Below the pieces are notes generated by a model. The model saw nothing but the letters and a program-made list of their open reading frames with translations, did no database searches and had not been told where the DNA came from. The position numbers and the translations under genes were made by a program. This document shows positions 41,940 through 49,819 of a stretch of DNA of 64,000 bases, in pieces. The DNA is from Pelagibius sp048268885 (lineage in GTDB: Bacteria > Pseudomonadota > Alphaproteobacteria > Kiloniellales > Kiloniellaceae), in the NCBI GenBank assembly GCA_048268885.1, contig JBLWUP010000015.1, forward strand, positions 50,980 through 114,979, in the 5' to 3' direction. The number at the start of each line of letters is the position of its first letter. Within the stretch, counting starts at the first letter, position 1.

Positions 41940-42566
41940 ATGAAGTTGGTTTCGTTGGTTTTTGCTTTGGTGTTCGGCGCCGGCGCGCTCGGCCTTGCCG
42001 CCGCTCCCGCTCAGGCGGGGGCGATCTTGAACGTCGTCGATGGGAAGCTCGTGGGAGCGCGGGACGTGAACATTCTGGGGACGCTCTATGACGTGTCCTT
42101 CCAAGACGGCAGTTGCGCCACGCTTTATTCAGGCTGCGACCAGAACTCCGACTTTTATTTCAACACCTATTCCAATGCCCGAGCGGCAGCTCAAGCACTG
42201 CTCGATCAGGTCCTGACGGACTCAATCGAGGGCCAATTCGATAGCATCGCGGGCCTCACCGGAGGCTGCTCCCCGTCGACGACCAGCTCGCACTGCATCA
42301 TCAAATTTCCCTACGTGATGTCCGGAGCGAACCAGTTCATCGGCTTCACCGCCTTCAACTACAATGCCTCGGGTGATTACACGTCTCATTTTTATGGAAT
42401 CCCGGGACAGACTTCCAACGGCGCCGTCAACGTGACCTGGGCATTGTTCCTGCCCGACGGCTCGCTGGACGAGGTCGTCGCGGTCCCCGAACCCTCGACC
42501 CTCGCGCTGTTCGGGGCTGGCCTGCTGGGCCTGGCCGGAATTGCCCGGCGGCGCCGTCAAGCCTAA
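41940..42566 (+). CDS. Secreted PEP-CTERM sorting-domain protein, function unknown
   Basis: A 208-residue exported protein. The signal peptide MKLVSLVFALVFGAGALGLA ends before about residue 26. The C-terminus VPEPSTLALFGAGLLGLAG followed by IARRRRQA is a textbook PEP-CTERM tail: VPEP, a membrane helix and a basic cluster, recognised by an exosortase. The middle is rich in Ser, Thr, Asn and aromatic residues, with two Cys pairs (about 58/66 and 109/118). GGGAAAG lies before ATG 41940. No exosortase or exopolysaccharide gene is in the window, so its sorting machinery must be elsewhere. Confidence 0.92.
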   Translation: MKLVSLVFALVFGAGALGLAAAPAQAGAILNVVDGKLVGARDVNILGTLYDVSFQDGSCATLYSGCDQNSDFYFNTYSNARAAAQALLDQVLTDSIEGQFDSIAGLTGGCSPSTTSSHCIIKFPYVMSGANQFIGFTAFNYNASGDYTSHFYGIPGQTSNGAVNVTWALFLPDGSLDEVVAVPEPSTLALFGAGLLGLAGIARRRRQA

Positions 42567-42576
42567 GGGAAGCGAA

Positions 42577-42602
42577 GCCGGGAAGCCTCGAAACTTCCCG
42601 GC
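42577..42602. terminator. Hairpin after the PEP-CTERM gene
   Basis: GCCGGGAAG (42577-42585) and CTTCCCGGC (42594-42602) form a perfect 9-pair stem with an 8-base loop, ten bases after the PEP-CTERM stop and before the convergent deacetylase gene. No T tract, so it may serve both strands as a weak terminator or a 3'-end stabiliser. Confidence 0.55.
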
Positions 42603-42640
42603 GCCTCCCCTGTCCTGCCCCCGGCAATTCGCTTAAAGGC

Positions 42641-43840
42641 CTAGCCCGCTCCGGCCGTCTGCTGCGCCGCCAGCTGTTCGCGGTGGCGCACGATGGCGGA
42701 GATCGGCACCAGGGCGAAGCCCCGCGCCTGCATCGCCGGGATCCATTCCTGCAGCGCGGTCACCGTGCCGTCGTGCGGGTGGCCGATGCCGATGGCGTAG
42801 CCGCGCTCGTGGGCGGTCTGCTCCAGGATGGCGAGCTGGCGGTGGATGGCCGCCAGGTCGTCGGGCTCGTTGTCCAGGAAGACGTCACGCACCGCATAGG
42901 GCACCTCGGCGCGCGCGGCGAGGCTGCCGGCCACCGAGTTGGAGGCGGTCAGCGAGTCGAGGAACAACAAGCCGCGCGCCTTCAGCTCCCCCATCACCAG
43001 CGCCATGCCCTCGGGCGAGGCGGTGAAGCGGCTGCCCATGTGATTGTTGATGCCGACGTAGCCGTCGAAGCGCGACAGGCCCCAAGTCAGGCGTTGCAGC
43101 AGTTCGGCGCGGGGGATGTCCTCGCGCAGCACGTTGGGGCCTGGGTCCATGGCGGCGCTGCGCGGCTCCATGGGAACATGTAGCATCAACTCGTGGCCGG
43201 CTTCCCGTGCCTCGCCCGTCATCGCCGGCAGGCCGTCGGCGTAGGTCATGAAGGCGAGCGTCAGCGGTCCCGGCAGGGCGATGGCCTTCTTGGCGCCGCG
43301 CCGGTTCACGCCGACGTCGTCCAGCACCACGGCGATCATCGGGCGGCCCCCCGAGGGCGCGACCGCGACGGCGTGCTGCTGCCACAGCGGCGGTCCGCTC
43401 ACTCCGCGATCGGGCACCGGGATCGGCGGCAGGGCCGCCTGTTGCTGCCCCCCGTCGCCCCGCCAGTCGCTCGGCACGTTGGCGACGCCCTCCGGTAGCT
43501 CCGCGCCCTGACCTTGGGCCTCCTGCTCGGCGCGGACCACCTCGTGGTATTGGGCTTCCAGGGCTTCGCGGTCGACCTGCGGCGTCGTGGTGATGATCCG
43601 CGGCGGCGCGGCGGACGGCCGGGGGGCGGCTGTTCCCGAATCGCTCTCCGCCGTGCGCAGCGCCGGCGGCGGGGTGCCGAGGATGCCCTGGCGGTCCAGG
43701 AACACGCCGACGACCCCGCCCAGCAGCAGGCCGATGAGCAGCAGCCCGGCGACAGCGGCCGTGTTCCACAGCGCCTCGCCGCCCGGCTTGCGTCCAGGTT
43801 TGCGGCCCCGCTTTTTCCTATGCGAATCGCCCTTTTTCAT
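42641..43840 (-). CDS. YibQ-type divergent polysaccharide deacetylase
   Basis: A 399-residue protein with a basic N-terminus (KKRGRKPGRKPGG), one membrane helix (about 26-50) and a Pro/Ala/Gln-rich linker up to about 160. The C-terminal domain (about 165-390) is a NodB-like fold of the YibQ group: IAVVLDDVGVN, LTLAFMTYADGLP, HELMLHVPMEP, GINNHMGSRFT and IGIGHPHDGTV. Metal-binding Asp and His residues are kept, so hydrolytic activity is plausible; the carbohydrate substrate is unknown. Anchored in the inner membrane facing the periplasm. Confidence 0.9.
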   Translation of the reverse strand: MKKGDSHRKKRGRKPGRKPGGEALWNTAAVAGLLLIGLLLGGVVGVFLDRQGILGTPPPALRTAESDSGTAAPRPSAAPPRIITTTPQVDREALEAQYHEVVRAEQEAQGQGAELPEGVANVPSDWRGDGGQQQAALPPIPVPDRGVSGPPLWQQHAVAVAPSGGRPMIAVVLDDVGVNRRGAKKAIALPGPLTLAFMTYADGLPAMTGEAREAGHELMLHVPMEPRSAAMDPGPNVLREDIPRAELLQRLTWGLSRFDGYVGINNHMGSRFTASPEGMALVMGELKARGLLFLDSLTASNSVAGSLAARAEVPYAVRDVFLDNEPDDLAAIHRQLAILEQTAHERGYAIGIGHPHDGTVTALQEWIPAMQARGFALVPISAIVRHREQLAAQQTAGAG

Positions 43841-43881
43841 GGCGGGCGGAGCCTAGCACGGCTTGGTTAACGAAGCGGGGC

Positions 43882-44295
43882 CTATTCGGCGGCCGAGGCC
43901 TTCTCCGTCTTGCCAGCGAGGCCCTGCAGGATAGGGCAGTCCGGGCGGGCATCGCCATGGCAGCGCTCCATGAGGTGCAGCAGGGTCTGGCGCATCTCCG
44001 TCAGTTCGGTGATCTTGCGGTCGATGTCCTGGACCCGGTGCCTGGCCAGGGCCTTCACCTCGGCGCTGGAGCGGCTGCGGTCGCGCCACAGGGCCAGCAG
44101 GCTGCCGACTTCCTCCACCGAGAACCCCAGGCTCCGCGCGCGTTGCACGAAGCGCAGGGTCTCCACGTCCTGCTTGTCGTAGACCCGGTAGCCGGCGGCA
44201 CTGCGCTCGGCCGGCTGGATCAGCCCGACGGACTCGTAGTAGCGGATGGTCTTGGCCGGCACCCCGGATTGCCGGGCCGCGGTTCCGATGTTCAT
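43882..44295 (-). CDS. cueR: Copper-responsive MerR-type regulator CueR
   Basis: A 137-residue MerR-family activator. The helix-turn-helix start MNIGTAARQSGVPAKTIRYYESVGLI is typical, followed by RVYDKQDVETLRFVQRARSLGFS and a long dimerisation helix. The metal loop CHGDARPDCPIL has the two cysteines eight positions apart, as in CueR for Cu(I). A CueR box lies 40 bases upstream of its own start, so it is probably autoregulated. No copA, copZ or multicopper oxidase is adjacent. Confidence 0.92.
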   Translation of the reverse strand: MNIGTAARQSGVPAKTIRYYESVGLIQPAERSAAGYRVYDKQDVETLRFVQRARSLGFSVEEVGSLLALWRDRSRSSAEVKALARHRVQDIDRKITELTEMRQTLLHLMERCHGDARPDCPILQGLAGKTEKASAAE

Positions 44296-44334
44296 CGGCG
44301 GCCTCCTTCGCTCGGGTGAAAGGAGGATGATTCC

Positions 44335-44355
44335 ACCTTCTAGTCACTGTAAGGT
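44335..44355 (-). promoter_or_regulatory. CueR/MerR-type operator upstream of cueR
   Basis: The 21-base site begins ACCTT (44335-44339) and ends AAGGT (44351-44355), perfect inverted ends around a 11-base centre. Read on the minus strand it follows a -35-like TTGACC, giving the order TTGACCTT...AGAAGGT seen at copA promoters of other bacteria, where MerR-family activators twist an overlong spacer. It faces cueR. Confidence 0.7.
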
Positions 44356-44432
44356 CAAGCGCGTCCGCGAAAAGAGAGCCGCAAAGAGGCCGCGGCAGCG
44401 GCGATTTGGCCGCTTTCCGCAGCGCCCCGTAG

Positions 44433-44458
44433 CCTGTTATAACGGCGACCTGTTATAA
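44433..44458 (+). promoter_or_regulatory. Direct repeats upstream of trpG
   Basis: CCTGTTATAA occurs twice, at 44433-44442 and 44449-44458, sixteen bases apart, 54-79 bases before the trpG ATG. Each copy contains a -10-like TATAAC or TATAAG, but no strong -35 is visible. It marks the probable promoter of trpG-trpD-trpC-moaC-moeA. Confidence 0.4.
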
Positions 44459-44511
44459 GAGGCGCTCAAGAGGCGAGAACAAGGCTCAAGGCCGCAGCGT
44501 AAGCATCTGAT

Positions 44512-45099
44512 ATGTTTCTGTTAATCGACAACTACGACAGCTTCACCTACAACCTCTTCCATTTCCTGGGCGAGTTGGGGGCGAAGGTCGAGGTGCGCCG
44601 CAACGACAAGATCACGGCGGCCGAGGCCCTGGCGCTGCAGCCGCAGGGGATCGTCATCTCGCCGGGCCCCTGCGACCCGGACAGGGCGGGCGTCTGCCTG
44701 GAGCTGATCGCCGCCGCCGCCGGCAAGGTGCCGCTGTTCGGTGTCTGCCTCGGCCACCAGGCCATCGGCCAGCACTTCGGCGGCAAGGTGGTGCGCGCGC
44801 CCGCGCCGATGCACGGCAAGCTGAGCCAGGTGACCCACGAAGGCAGGGGCGTCTTCGCCGGCCTGCCCTCGCCGCTCACCGCCACGCGCTACCACTCCTT
44901 GACCCTCGACCCCGCGAGCTTCCCCAGCGATGTGCTGGAGATCACGGCGAAGTCCGAAGACGGCGTCATCATGGGCCTGCAGCACAAGACCCTGCCGATC
45001 CACGGCGTGCAGTTCCATCCGGAGAGCATCGCCTCCGAACATGGCCACGCCCTGTTGCGCAACTTCCTCAATCTCGCCGACCCGGCCGCGGCGGCATAA
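44512..45099 (+). CDS. trpG: Anthranilate synthase component II (glutamine amidotransferase)
   Basis: A 195-residue class I amidotransferase supplying ammonia to TrpE, and often also to PabB. MFLLIDNYDSFTYNLFHFLGE begins the domain; the nucleophile lies in FGVCLGHQAIGQ and the catalytic His-Glu pair in VQFHPESIASEHG. It is separated from trpE by 11.7 kb and followed 16 bases later by trpD. Confidence 0.97.
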   Translation: MFLLIDNYDSFTYNLFHFLGELGAKVEVRRNDKITAAEALALQPQGIVISPGPCDPDRAGVCLELIAAAAGKVPLFGVCLGHQAIGQHFGGKVVRAPAPMHGKLSQVTHEGRGVFAGLPSPLTATRYHSLTLDPASFPSDVLEITAKSEDGVIMGLQHKTLPIHGVQFHPESIASEHGHALLRNFLNLADPAAAA

Positions 45100-45115
45100 C
45101 GCGGAGAACCGGCTG

Positions 45116-46153
45116 ATGAGCGGCGACATGCCCGATCTCAAGGGCCTGATCGGCAAGGTTGCGACCGGCGCGACCCTGGCCCGCGGCGAGGCCGAGCAGG
45201 CCTTCGACATCATGATGTCCGGCAACGCGACGCCGGCCCAGATGGGCGGCTTCCTCATGGCCCTGCGCGTGCGCGGCGAAACCGTCGAGGAGATCACCGG
45301 CGCCGCCACGGTCATGCGCTCGAAGATGACCACGGTCGCGCGCCCGGAAGGCGCCATCGACATCTGCGGCACCGGCGGCGACGGCACCGGCACCTACAAC
45401 ATCTCCACCGGCAGCCAGTTCGTGGTGGCGGCCTGCGGCGTGCCGGTGGCCAAGCACGGCAACCGCGCGGCCTCGTCCAAGAGCGGCGCCAGCGACGTGC
45501 TGGAGGCGCTCGGCGTGAACATCGAGGCCGACTTCGCCCTGGTCGAGCGCGCGCTGGTCGAGGCCGGCACCTGCTTCCTCATGGCGCAGCGCCATCACAG
45601 CGCCATGCGTCACGTCGGCCCGGCGCGCGTCGAGCTGGGCACGCGGACCATCTTCAATCTGCTGGGACCGCTGTCGAACCCCGCCAAGGTGACGCGCCAG
45701 CTCATCGGCGTCTTCGCGCCGCAGTGGCTTGAGCCGCTGGCCGAGGTGCTGCGCGATCTCGGCCACGAACGCGCCTGGGTCGTCCACGGCGCCGGCGGCA
45801 TGGACGAGGTCTCGACCCTGGGCGCCACCCAGGTGGCCGAGCTGAAGGACGGCAAGATCTCCACCTTCGAAGTGACCCCGGGCGACGCCGGCCTGCCGAT
45901 CGGCAAGCTGGAAGACCTGGTCGGCGGCGACCGCGACCACAACGCGGCCGTGCTGCGCGCCATGCTGGAGGGCGAGCACAGCGCCTACCGCGACATCGTG
46001 CTGCTGGGCAGCGCCGCGGCCCTGATCGTCGCCGGTAAGGCCGAGGACCTGACGCAGGGCGTGGCGCTGGCCGCCGAGGCGATCGATTCCGGCCGCGCCG
46101 TCGAGGTGCTGAACCGGCTGGTGCGTATCAGCAACGAAACGGTGCCCCAATGA
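45116..46153 (+). CDS. trpD: Anthranilate phosphoribosyltransferase
   Basis: A 345-residue enzyme joining anthranilate to PRPP. DICGTGGDGTGTYNIST is the PRPP-binding loop; HGNRAASSKSGASDVLEALG and RTIFNLLGPLSNPA follow. ATG 45116 has GGAG upstream; a second in-frame ATG lies at 45128. The frame runs far upstream inside trpG but that part is not coding. It ends ten bases before trpC. Confidence 0.97.
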   Translation: MSGDMPDLKGLIGKVATGATLARGEAEQAFDIMMSGNATPAQMGGFLMALRVRGETVEEITGAATVMRSKMTTVARPEGAIDICGTGGDGTGTYNISTGSQFVVAACGVPVAKHGNRAASSKSGASDVLEALGVNIEADFALVERALVEAGTCFLMAQRHHSAMRHVGPARVELGTRTIFNLLGPLSNPAKVTRQLIGVFAPQWLEPLAEVLRDLGHERAWVVHGAGGMDEVSTLGATQVAELKDGKISTFEVTPGDAGLPIGKLEDLVGGDRDHNAAVLRAMLEGEHSAYRDIVLLGSAAALIVAGKAEDLTQGVALAAEAIDSGRAVEVLNRLVRISNETVPQ

Positions 46154-46163
46154 GCTTGCTGCC

Positions 46164-46982
46164 ATGAGCGACGTTTTGAAGAAGATCTGCGCCGACAAGC
46201 TGGAATGGATCGCCGCGCGCAAGGCCGAGACGTCCTTCGCCGATCTGGAACGGCGCGCCAAGACGGCCTCGGCGCCGCGTGGCTTCCGCGCCGCCCTGGA
46301 AGCCAAGGCGACAACGGGCGCCAACGCGCTGATCTGCGAGATCAAGAAGGCCTCGCCCAGCAAGGGCCTGATCCGCGAAGACTTCGACCCGCCGCTGCTG
46401 GCCCGGGCCTATCTGGCCGGCGGCGCCGCCTGCCTCTCCGTCCTCACCGACGAGCCCTATTTCCAGGGCGCCGACAGTTTCCTGGTGGCCGCGCGCGAGG
46501 CGGTGCCGCTGCCCTGCCTGCGCAAGGACTTCATGCTCGATCCCTACCAGATCGTCGAATCCCGCGCGCTGGGCGCCGACTGCATCCTGCTGATCATGGC
46601 CGCCCTGGAAGACGCCCAGGCGGTGGAGCTGGAGAGCCTCGCCCTAGAGCTCGGCATGGACGTGCTGGTCGAGGTGCACGACGGGGCGGAACTCGACCGC
46701 GCCCTGAAATTGGCCTCGCCGCTCATCGGCATCAACAACCGCAACCTGAAGACCCTGGCCGTCGACATCGCCACCACCGAGGCGCTGGCCCCGCGCGTGC
46801 CCGGCGACCGTCTGCTGGTCGCCGAGAGCGGGCTCTACAAGCCGGCCGACCTGGCGCGCATGACCGCCGCCGGCGCCCGGGCCTTCCTGATCGGCGAATC
46901 CCTCATGCGCCAGGACGACGTGACCGCCGCCACCGCAGAGCTGGTTCAGGACCCGGCGGCTGTCGCGGCGCAGCGCGCCTAG
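46164..46982 (+). CDS. trpC: Indole-3-glycerol phosphate synthase
   Basis: A 272-residue TIM-barrel enzyme closing the indole ring. EIKKASPSKGLIREDFDP (catalytic Lys region), LPCLRKDFMLDPYQI, GINNRNLKTLAVD and LVAESGLYKPADL are conserved. It is not fused to TrpF. It sits between trpD and moaC, ten bases before the moaC start. Confidence 0.97.
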   Translation: MSDVLKKICADKLEWIAARKAETSFADLERRAKTASAPRGFRAALEAKATTGANALICEIKKASPSKGLIREDFDPPLLARAYLAGGAACLSVLTDEPYFQGADSFLVAAREAVPLPCLRKDFMLDPYQIVESRALGADCILLIMAALEDAQAVELESLALELGMDVLVEVHDGAELDRALKLASPLIGINNRNLKTLAVDIATTEALAPRVPGDRLLVAESGLYKPADLARMTAAGARAFLIGESLMRQDDVTAATAELVQDPAAVAAQRA

Positions 46983-46992
46983 GAGAAACCGC

Positions 46993-47469
46993 GTGGCCGA
47001 CTTCACCCACTTCGATGCCGAGGGCAAGGCCGTGATGGTCGACGTCTCCGACAAGGACATCACCGAGCGCAGCGCCACGGCCAAGGGGTCCGTCATCATG
47101 CAGCCGGAAACCGCGGCGATGATCCGCGACGGCGGCGTGAAAAAGGGCGACGTGCTGTCGGTGGCGCGGCTCGCCGGCATCATGGGCGCCAAGCGCACCC
47201 CCGACCTGATCCCGCTCTGCCACCCGCTCGCCCTCACCTCGGTGAAAGTGGACCTCACCCTCGACGAGGCGCGCAACGCCGTGGACATCATCGCGACCTG
47301 CAAGCTGAAGGGGCGCACCGGCGTGGAGATGGAGGCGCTGACCGCCGTCTCGGTCGCGGCGCTGACCGTCTACGACATGTGCAAGGCGGTCGACCGTGGC
47401 ATGCGGATCACCGAGGTGCGCCTGACCCACAAGGCCGGCGGCAAGTCCGGCAGCTACGAGGCGTCCTAG
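46993..47469 (+). CDS. moaC: Cyclic pyranopterin monophosphate synthase MoaC
   Basis: A 158-residue enzyme of molybdenum cofactor synthesis, acting after MoaA. LIPLCHPLALTSV, TGVEMEALTAVSVAALTVYDMCKA and the C-terminal LTHKAGGKSG are the expected motifs. The start is GTG 46993 with AGGAG upstream. Linked to moeA by adjacent stop and start, and to trpC by ten bases; the trp-moa-moe-lexA order is common in alphaproteobacteria. Confidence 0.97.
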   Translation: MADFTHFDAEGKAVMVDVSDKDITERSATAKGSVIMQPETAAMIRDGGVKKGDVLSVARLAGIMGAKRTPDLIPLCHPLALTSVKVDLTLDEARNAVDIIATCKLKGRTGVEMEALTAVSVAALTVYDMCKAVDRGMRITEVRLTHKAGGKSGSYEAS

Positions 47470-48696
47470 ATGATTTCCGTCGCCGAGGCGCTTGAGCGAA
47501 TCCTCAAGAACTTCGCCCCCCTGCCCGCCGAAACGGTCAGCCTCGCCGAAGCCTTCGGGCGCGTGCTGGCCAGTGACGTCGTCGCCCGGGTGACGCAGCC
47601 GCCGCACGCGGTCTCCGCCATGGACGGCTACGCCGTGCGCGCCGCCGACGTAGCAGCAGTTCCGGCAACCCTGAAAGTGATCGGCGCGGTGCCCGCGGGC
47701 GGCCTCTTCGACGGCAAGGTCAATCCCGGCGAAGCGGTGCGCATCTTCACCGGCGCGCCCCTGCCCGCAGGCACGGACTCCATCGTCATCCAGGAAGACA
47801 CCGAGGCCGGCGACGGTCCGGACGGCAAATGGGTGACGGTCAAGGAATCCTGCAAGCAGGGGAACTACGTGCGTCCCGCCGGCCTCGACTTTGCCGCGGG
47901 CGATCCGGGCCCGCGCGCCGGACGGCTGTTGAGCGCCCGCGACGTCGGCCTGGTCGCGGCGATGAACTATCCCTGGGTCCAGGTGCGCCGCCGGCCGCGG
48001 GTCGCCATCCTGGCGACCGGCGACGAGGTGGTGATGCCGGGCGAGCCGCTCGGGCCCAGCCAGATCGTCAGCTCGAATGGCCTGGCCCTGGCCGCCTTCG
48101 TGCGCGCCTGCGGCGGCGAGCCGGTCCAGCTCGGCATCGCCCCGGACAAAGAGGAACAGCTCGCGGCGCTGGCCGCCGGGGCCAAGGGCGCCGATCTGCT
48201 GCTGACCGCCGGCGGCGCCTCGGTCGGCGAGCACGACCTGGTGCAGAAGGTGCTGGGCGAACAGGGCCTGGAGCTCGACTTCTGGAAGATCGCCATGCGT
48301 CCCGGCAAGCCGCTGATGTTCGGCCAGCTCGGCGGGACGCCGATGATCGGCCTGCCGGGCAATCCGGTCTCCGCCGTTGTCTGCTCGCTGCTCTTCGCGC
48401 GGCCCGCGCTGAACGCCCTGCTCGGCCTCGACCTGCCGGCCCATCCGGTGCAGCAAATGGTCCTGGGGGGCGATCTCGGCCCCAACGACCGGCGCCAGGA
48501 CTACCTGCGCTCGACCATCGCCGCCAACGGCGACGGGCGCCGCACGGCCACACCCTACGGCCGGCAGGATTCCTCGATGCTGGCGCTGCTGGCCTCCGCC
48601 GACGGGCTCATCGTGCGCCCGCCGCACGCCCCCGCGGCCGCCAAGGGCGACCTGGTCGAGGTGCTGTCCTTCGCGGATCTGGTGCCCGGCCTCTGA
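47470..48696 (+). CDS. moeA: Molybdopterin molybdenumtransferase MoeA
   Basis: A 408-residue enzyme inserting molybdate into adenylylated molybdopterin. VSAMDGYAVRA, IFTGAPLPAGTDSIV, ILATGDEVVMPGEPLGPSQI, LLTAGGASVGEHDLV and IGLPGNPVSAVVC are all present, covering domains I to IV. ATG directly follows the moaC stop. It is the last gene of the trpG transcription unit; lexA after it has its own promoter. Confidence 0.97.
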   Translation: MISVAEALERILKNFAPLPAETVSLAEAFGRVLASDVVARVTQPPHAVSAMDGYAVRAADVAAVPATLKVIGAVPAGGLFDGKVNPGEAVRIFTGAPLPAGTDSIVIQEDTEAGDGPDGKWVTVKESCKQGNYVRPAGLDFAAGDPGPRAGRLLSARDVGLVAAMNYPWVQVRRRPRVAILATGDEVVMPGEPLGPSQIVSSNGLALAAFVRACGGEPVQLGIAPDKEEQLAALAAGAKGADLLLTAGGASVGEHDLVQKVLGEQGLELDFWKIAMRPGKPLMFGQLGGTPMIGLPGNPVSAVVCSLLFARPALNALLGLDLPAHPVQQMVLGGDLGPNDRRQDYLRSTIAANGDGRRTATPYGRQDSSMLALLASADGLIVRPPHAPAAAKGDLVEVLSFADLVPGL

Positions 48697-48782
48697 CCGC
48701 CTTCGGCGGTTCTTCCCCCTCCGTCATCCCCTGAAAAGCCGTGCTAGCGGTCTGGTCAAGTGACCTGCTCCTGACAACACCC

Positions 48783-48811
48783 TTGACGGCAAATGAGAAC
48801 CAAACTAGAAC
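48783..48811 (+). promoter_or_regulatory. lexA promoter with alphaproteobacterial SOS box
   Basis: -35 TTGACG (48783-48788), 17-base spacer, -10 TAGAAC (48806-48811). The SOS box GAAC-CAAACTA-GAAC (48797-48811) matches the alphaproteobacterial consensus GAAC-N7-GAAC exactly and covers part of the spacer and the whole -10. LexA should therefore repress its own gene by blocking RNA polymerase. Confidence 0.85.
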
Positions 48812-48891
48812 ATGTACCCAGGTTTTTGTTTTGTTCCATATTTTGTGTCGCTTCGATGACGAACGACGACACCCTGGGGTTTTATCGATCC

Positions 48892-49626
48892 ATGCTCACC
48901 AAAAAGCAGCACGAGCTTCTGCTCTTCATCCACGGACACCTTCAGAAGAACGGCGTCTCCCCCTCCTTCGACGAGATGAAGGACGCCTTGGCGCTGAAGT
49001 CCAAGTCCGGTATCCACCGGCTGATTACCGGCCTGGAGGAGCGCGGCTTCATCCGCCGCCTGCCGCACCGGGCCCGGGCGGTGGAAGTGCTGCGCCTGCC
49101 CAACGACATGGAGAACGCCGGCCGCGGCGCGGCGCCGCAGGCCGAGCCGTCGGAAAGCGACGCGCGCGGCGGCTTCGCCCCCAAGGTCATCCGCGGCGGT
49201 TTCTCGTCGTCGATGCCCGGCGCCCAGCCCGCCAACGACAGCGACGCGATGCAGCTGCCCCTCTACGGACGGATCGCCGCGGGTACGCCGATCGAGGCGC
49301 TGCGCGACTATTCCAACTATGTGGATGTGCCCGCCTCCATCATGGGCAACGGCGAGCACTACGCCCTGGAAGTCGACGGCGATTCAATGGTCGATGCCGG
49401 CATCCTGGACGGCGACACCGTGATCATAGAGCGCTGCGACAGCGCCGAGAACGGCACCATCGTCGTCGCCCTGGTCGACAACGAGGAGGCCACCCTGAAG
49501 CGCCTGCGCCGCAAGGGCGGCGCCATCGCCCTGGAGCCGGCCAACCAGGCCTACGAAACGCGCATCTTCCCGCCGGAGCGCGTCACCATTCAGGGCCGCC
49601 TAGTCGGCCTCTTGCGCCGTTATTGA
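48892..49626 (+). CDS. lexA: SOS repressor LexA
   Basis: A 244-residue self-cleaving repressor. ATG 48892 gives the conserved start MLTKKQHELLLFIHGHL; an in-frame ATG at 48793 falls in the operator and is rejected. The winged helix spans 1-70 (LKSKSGIHRLITGLEERGFI). The cleavage site is A130-G131 in GRIAAGTP, with catalytic S165 (VDGDSMVDAG) and K203 (EEATLKRL). A linker of about 50 residues between the domains is longer than in E. coli, as is usual in alphaproteobacteria. Confidence 0.97.
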   Translation: MLTKKQHELLLFIHGHLQKNGVSPSFDEMKDALALKSKSGIHRLITGLEERGFIRRLPHRARAVEVLRLPNDMENAGRGAAPQAEPSESDARGGFAPKVIRGGFSSSMPGAQPANDSDAMQLPLYGRIAAGTPIEALRDYSNYVDVPASIMGNGEHYALEVDGDSMVDAGILDGDTVIIERCDSAENGTIVVALVDNEEATLKRLRRKGGAIALEPANQAYETRIFPPERVTIQGRLVGLLRRY

Positions 49627-49676
49627 CGGCGCAAATCTCCCGGTCCTGCGCTATCGCGCATCACCTTCACACCGCT

Positions 49677-49765
49677 GTCATCCCGGCATTTATTGCCGGG
49701 ATCCATTGCCCTGGCCGTATTGGCTTGCACCGATGTCAATGGGTCCCGCGAACAAGTCCCGGGAC
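49677..49765. repeat. Two-hairpin intergenic palindromic repeat (copy 3)
   Basis: Between the convergent lexA and comEC genes. GTCA (49677-49680) overlaps hairpin ATCCCGGCA-TTTAT-TGCCGGGAT (49680-49702). Inner arms CCATTG (49703-49708) and CAATGG (49737-49742) pair, and the second hairpin uses GTCCCG (49743-49748) with CGGGAC (49760-49765). Same plan as the copies at 11495 and 18824, with different arm sequences. Confidence 0.7.
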
Positions 49766-49819
49766 AACTGTGTCGCAGGCGGCAACAGCGTTGCGTCGCC
49801 CTGGGCATGATCCCCTCCT

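Noticed and set aside
32848..44511. A prophage, transposon or integrative element splitting trp
   Set aside because: No integrase, transposase, tRNA target, flanking repeats or phage genes were found; gene orientations and functions are mixed.
11495..49765. CRISPR array
   Set aside because: The palindromic repeats are single, far apart and differ in sequence; no evenly spaced repeats with spacers exist in the window.
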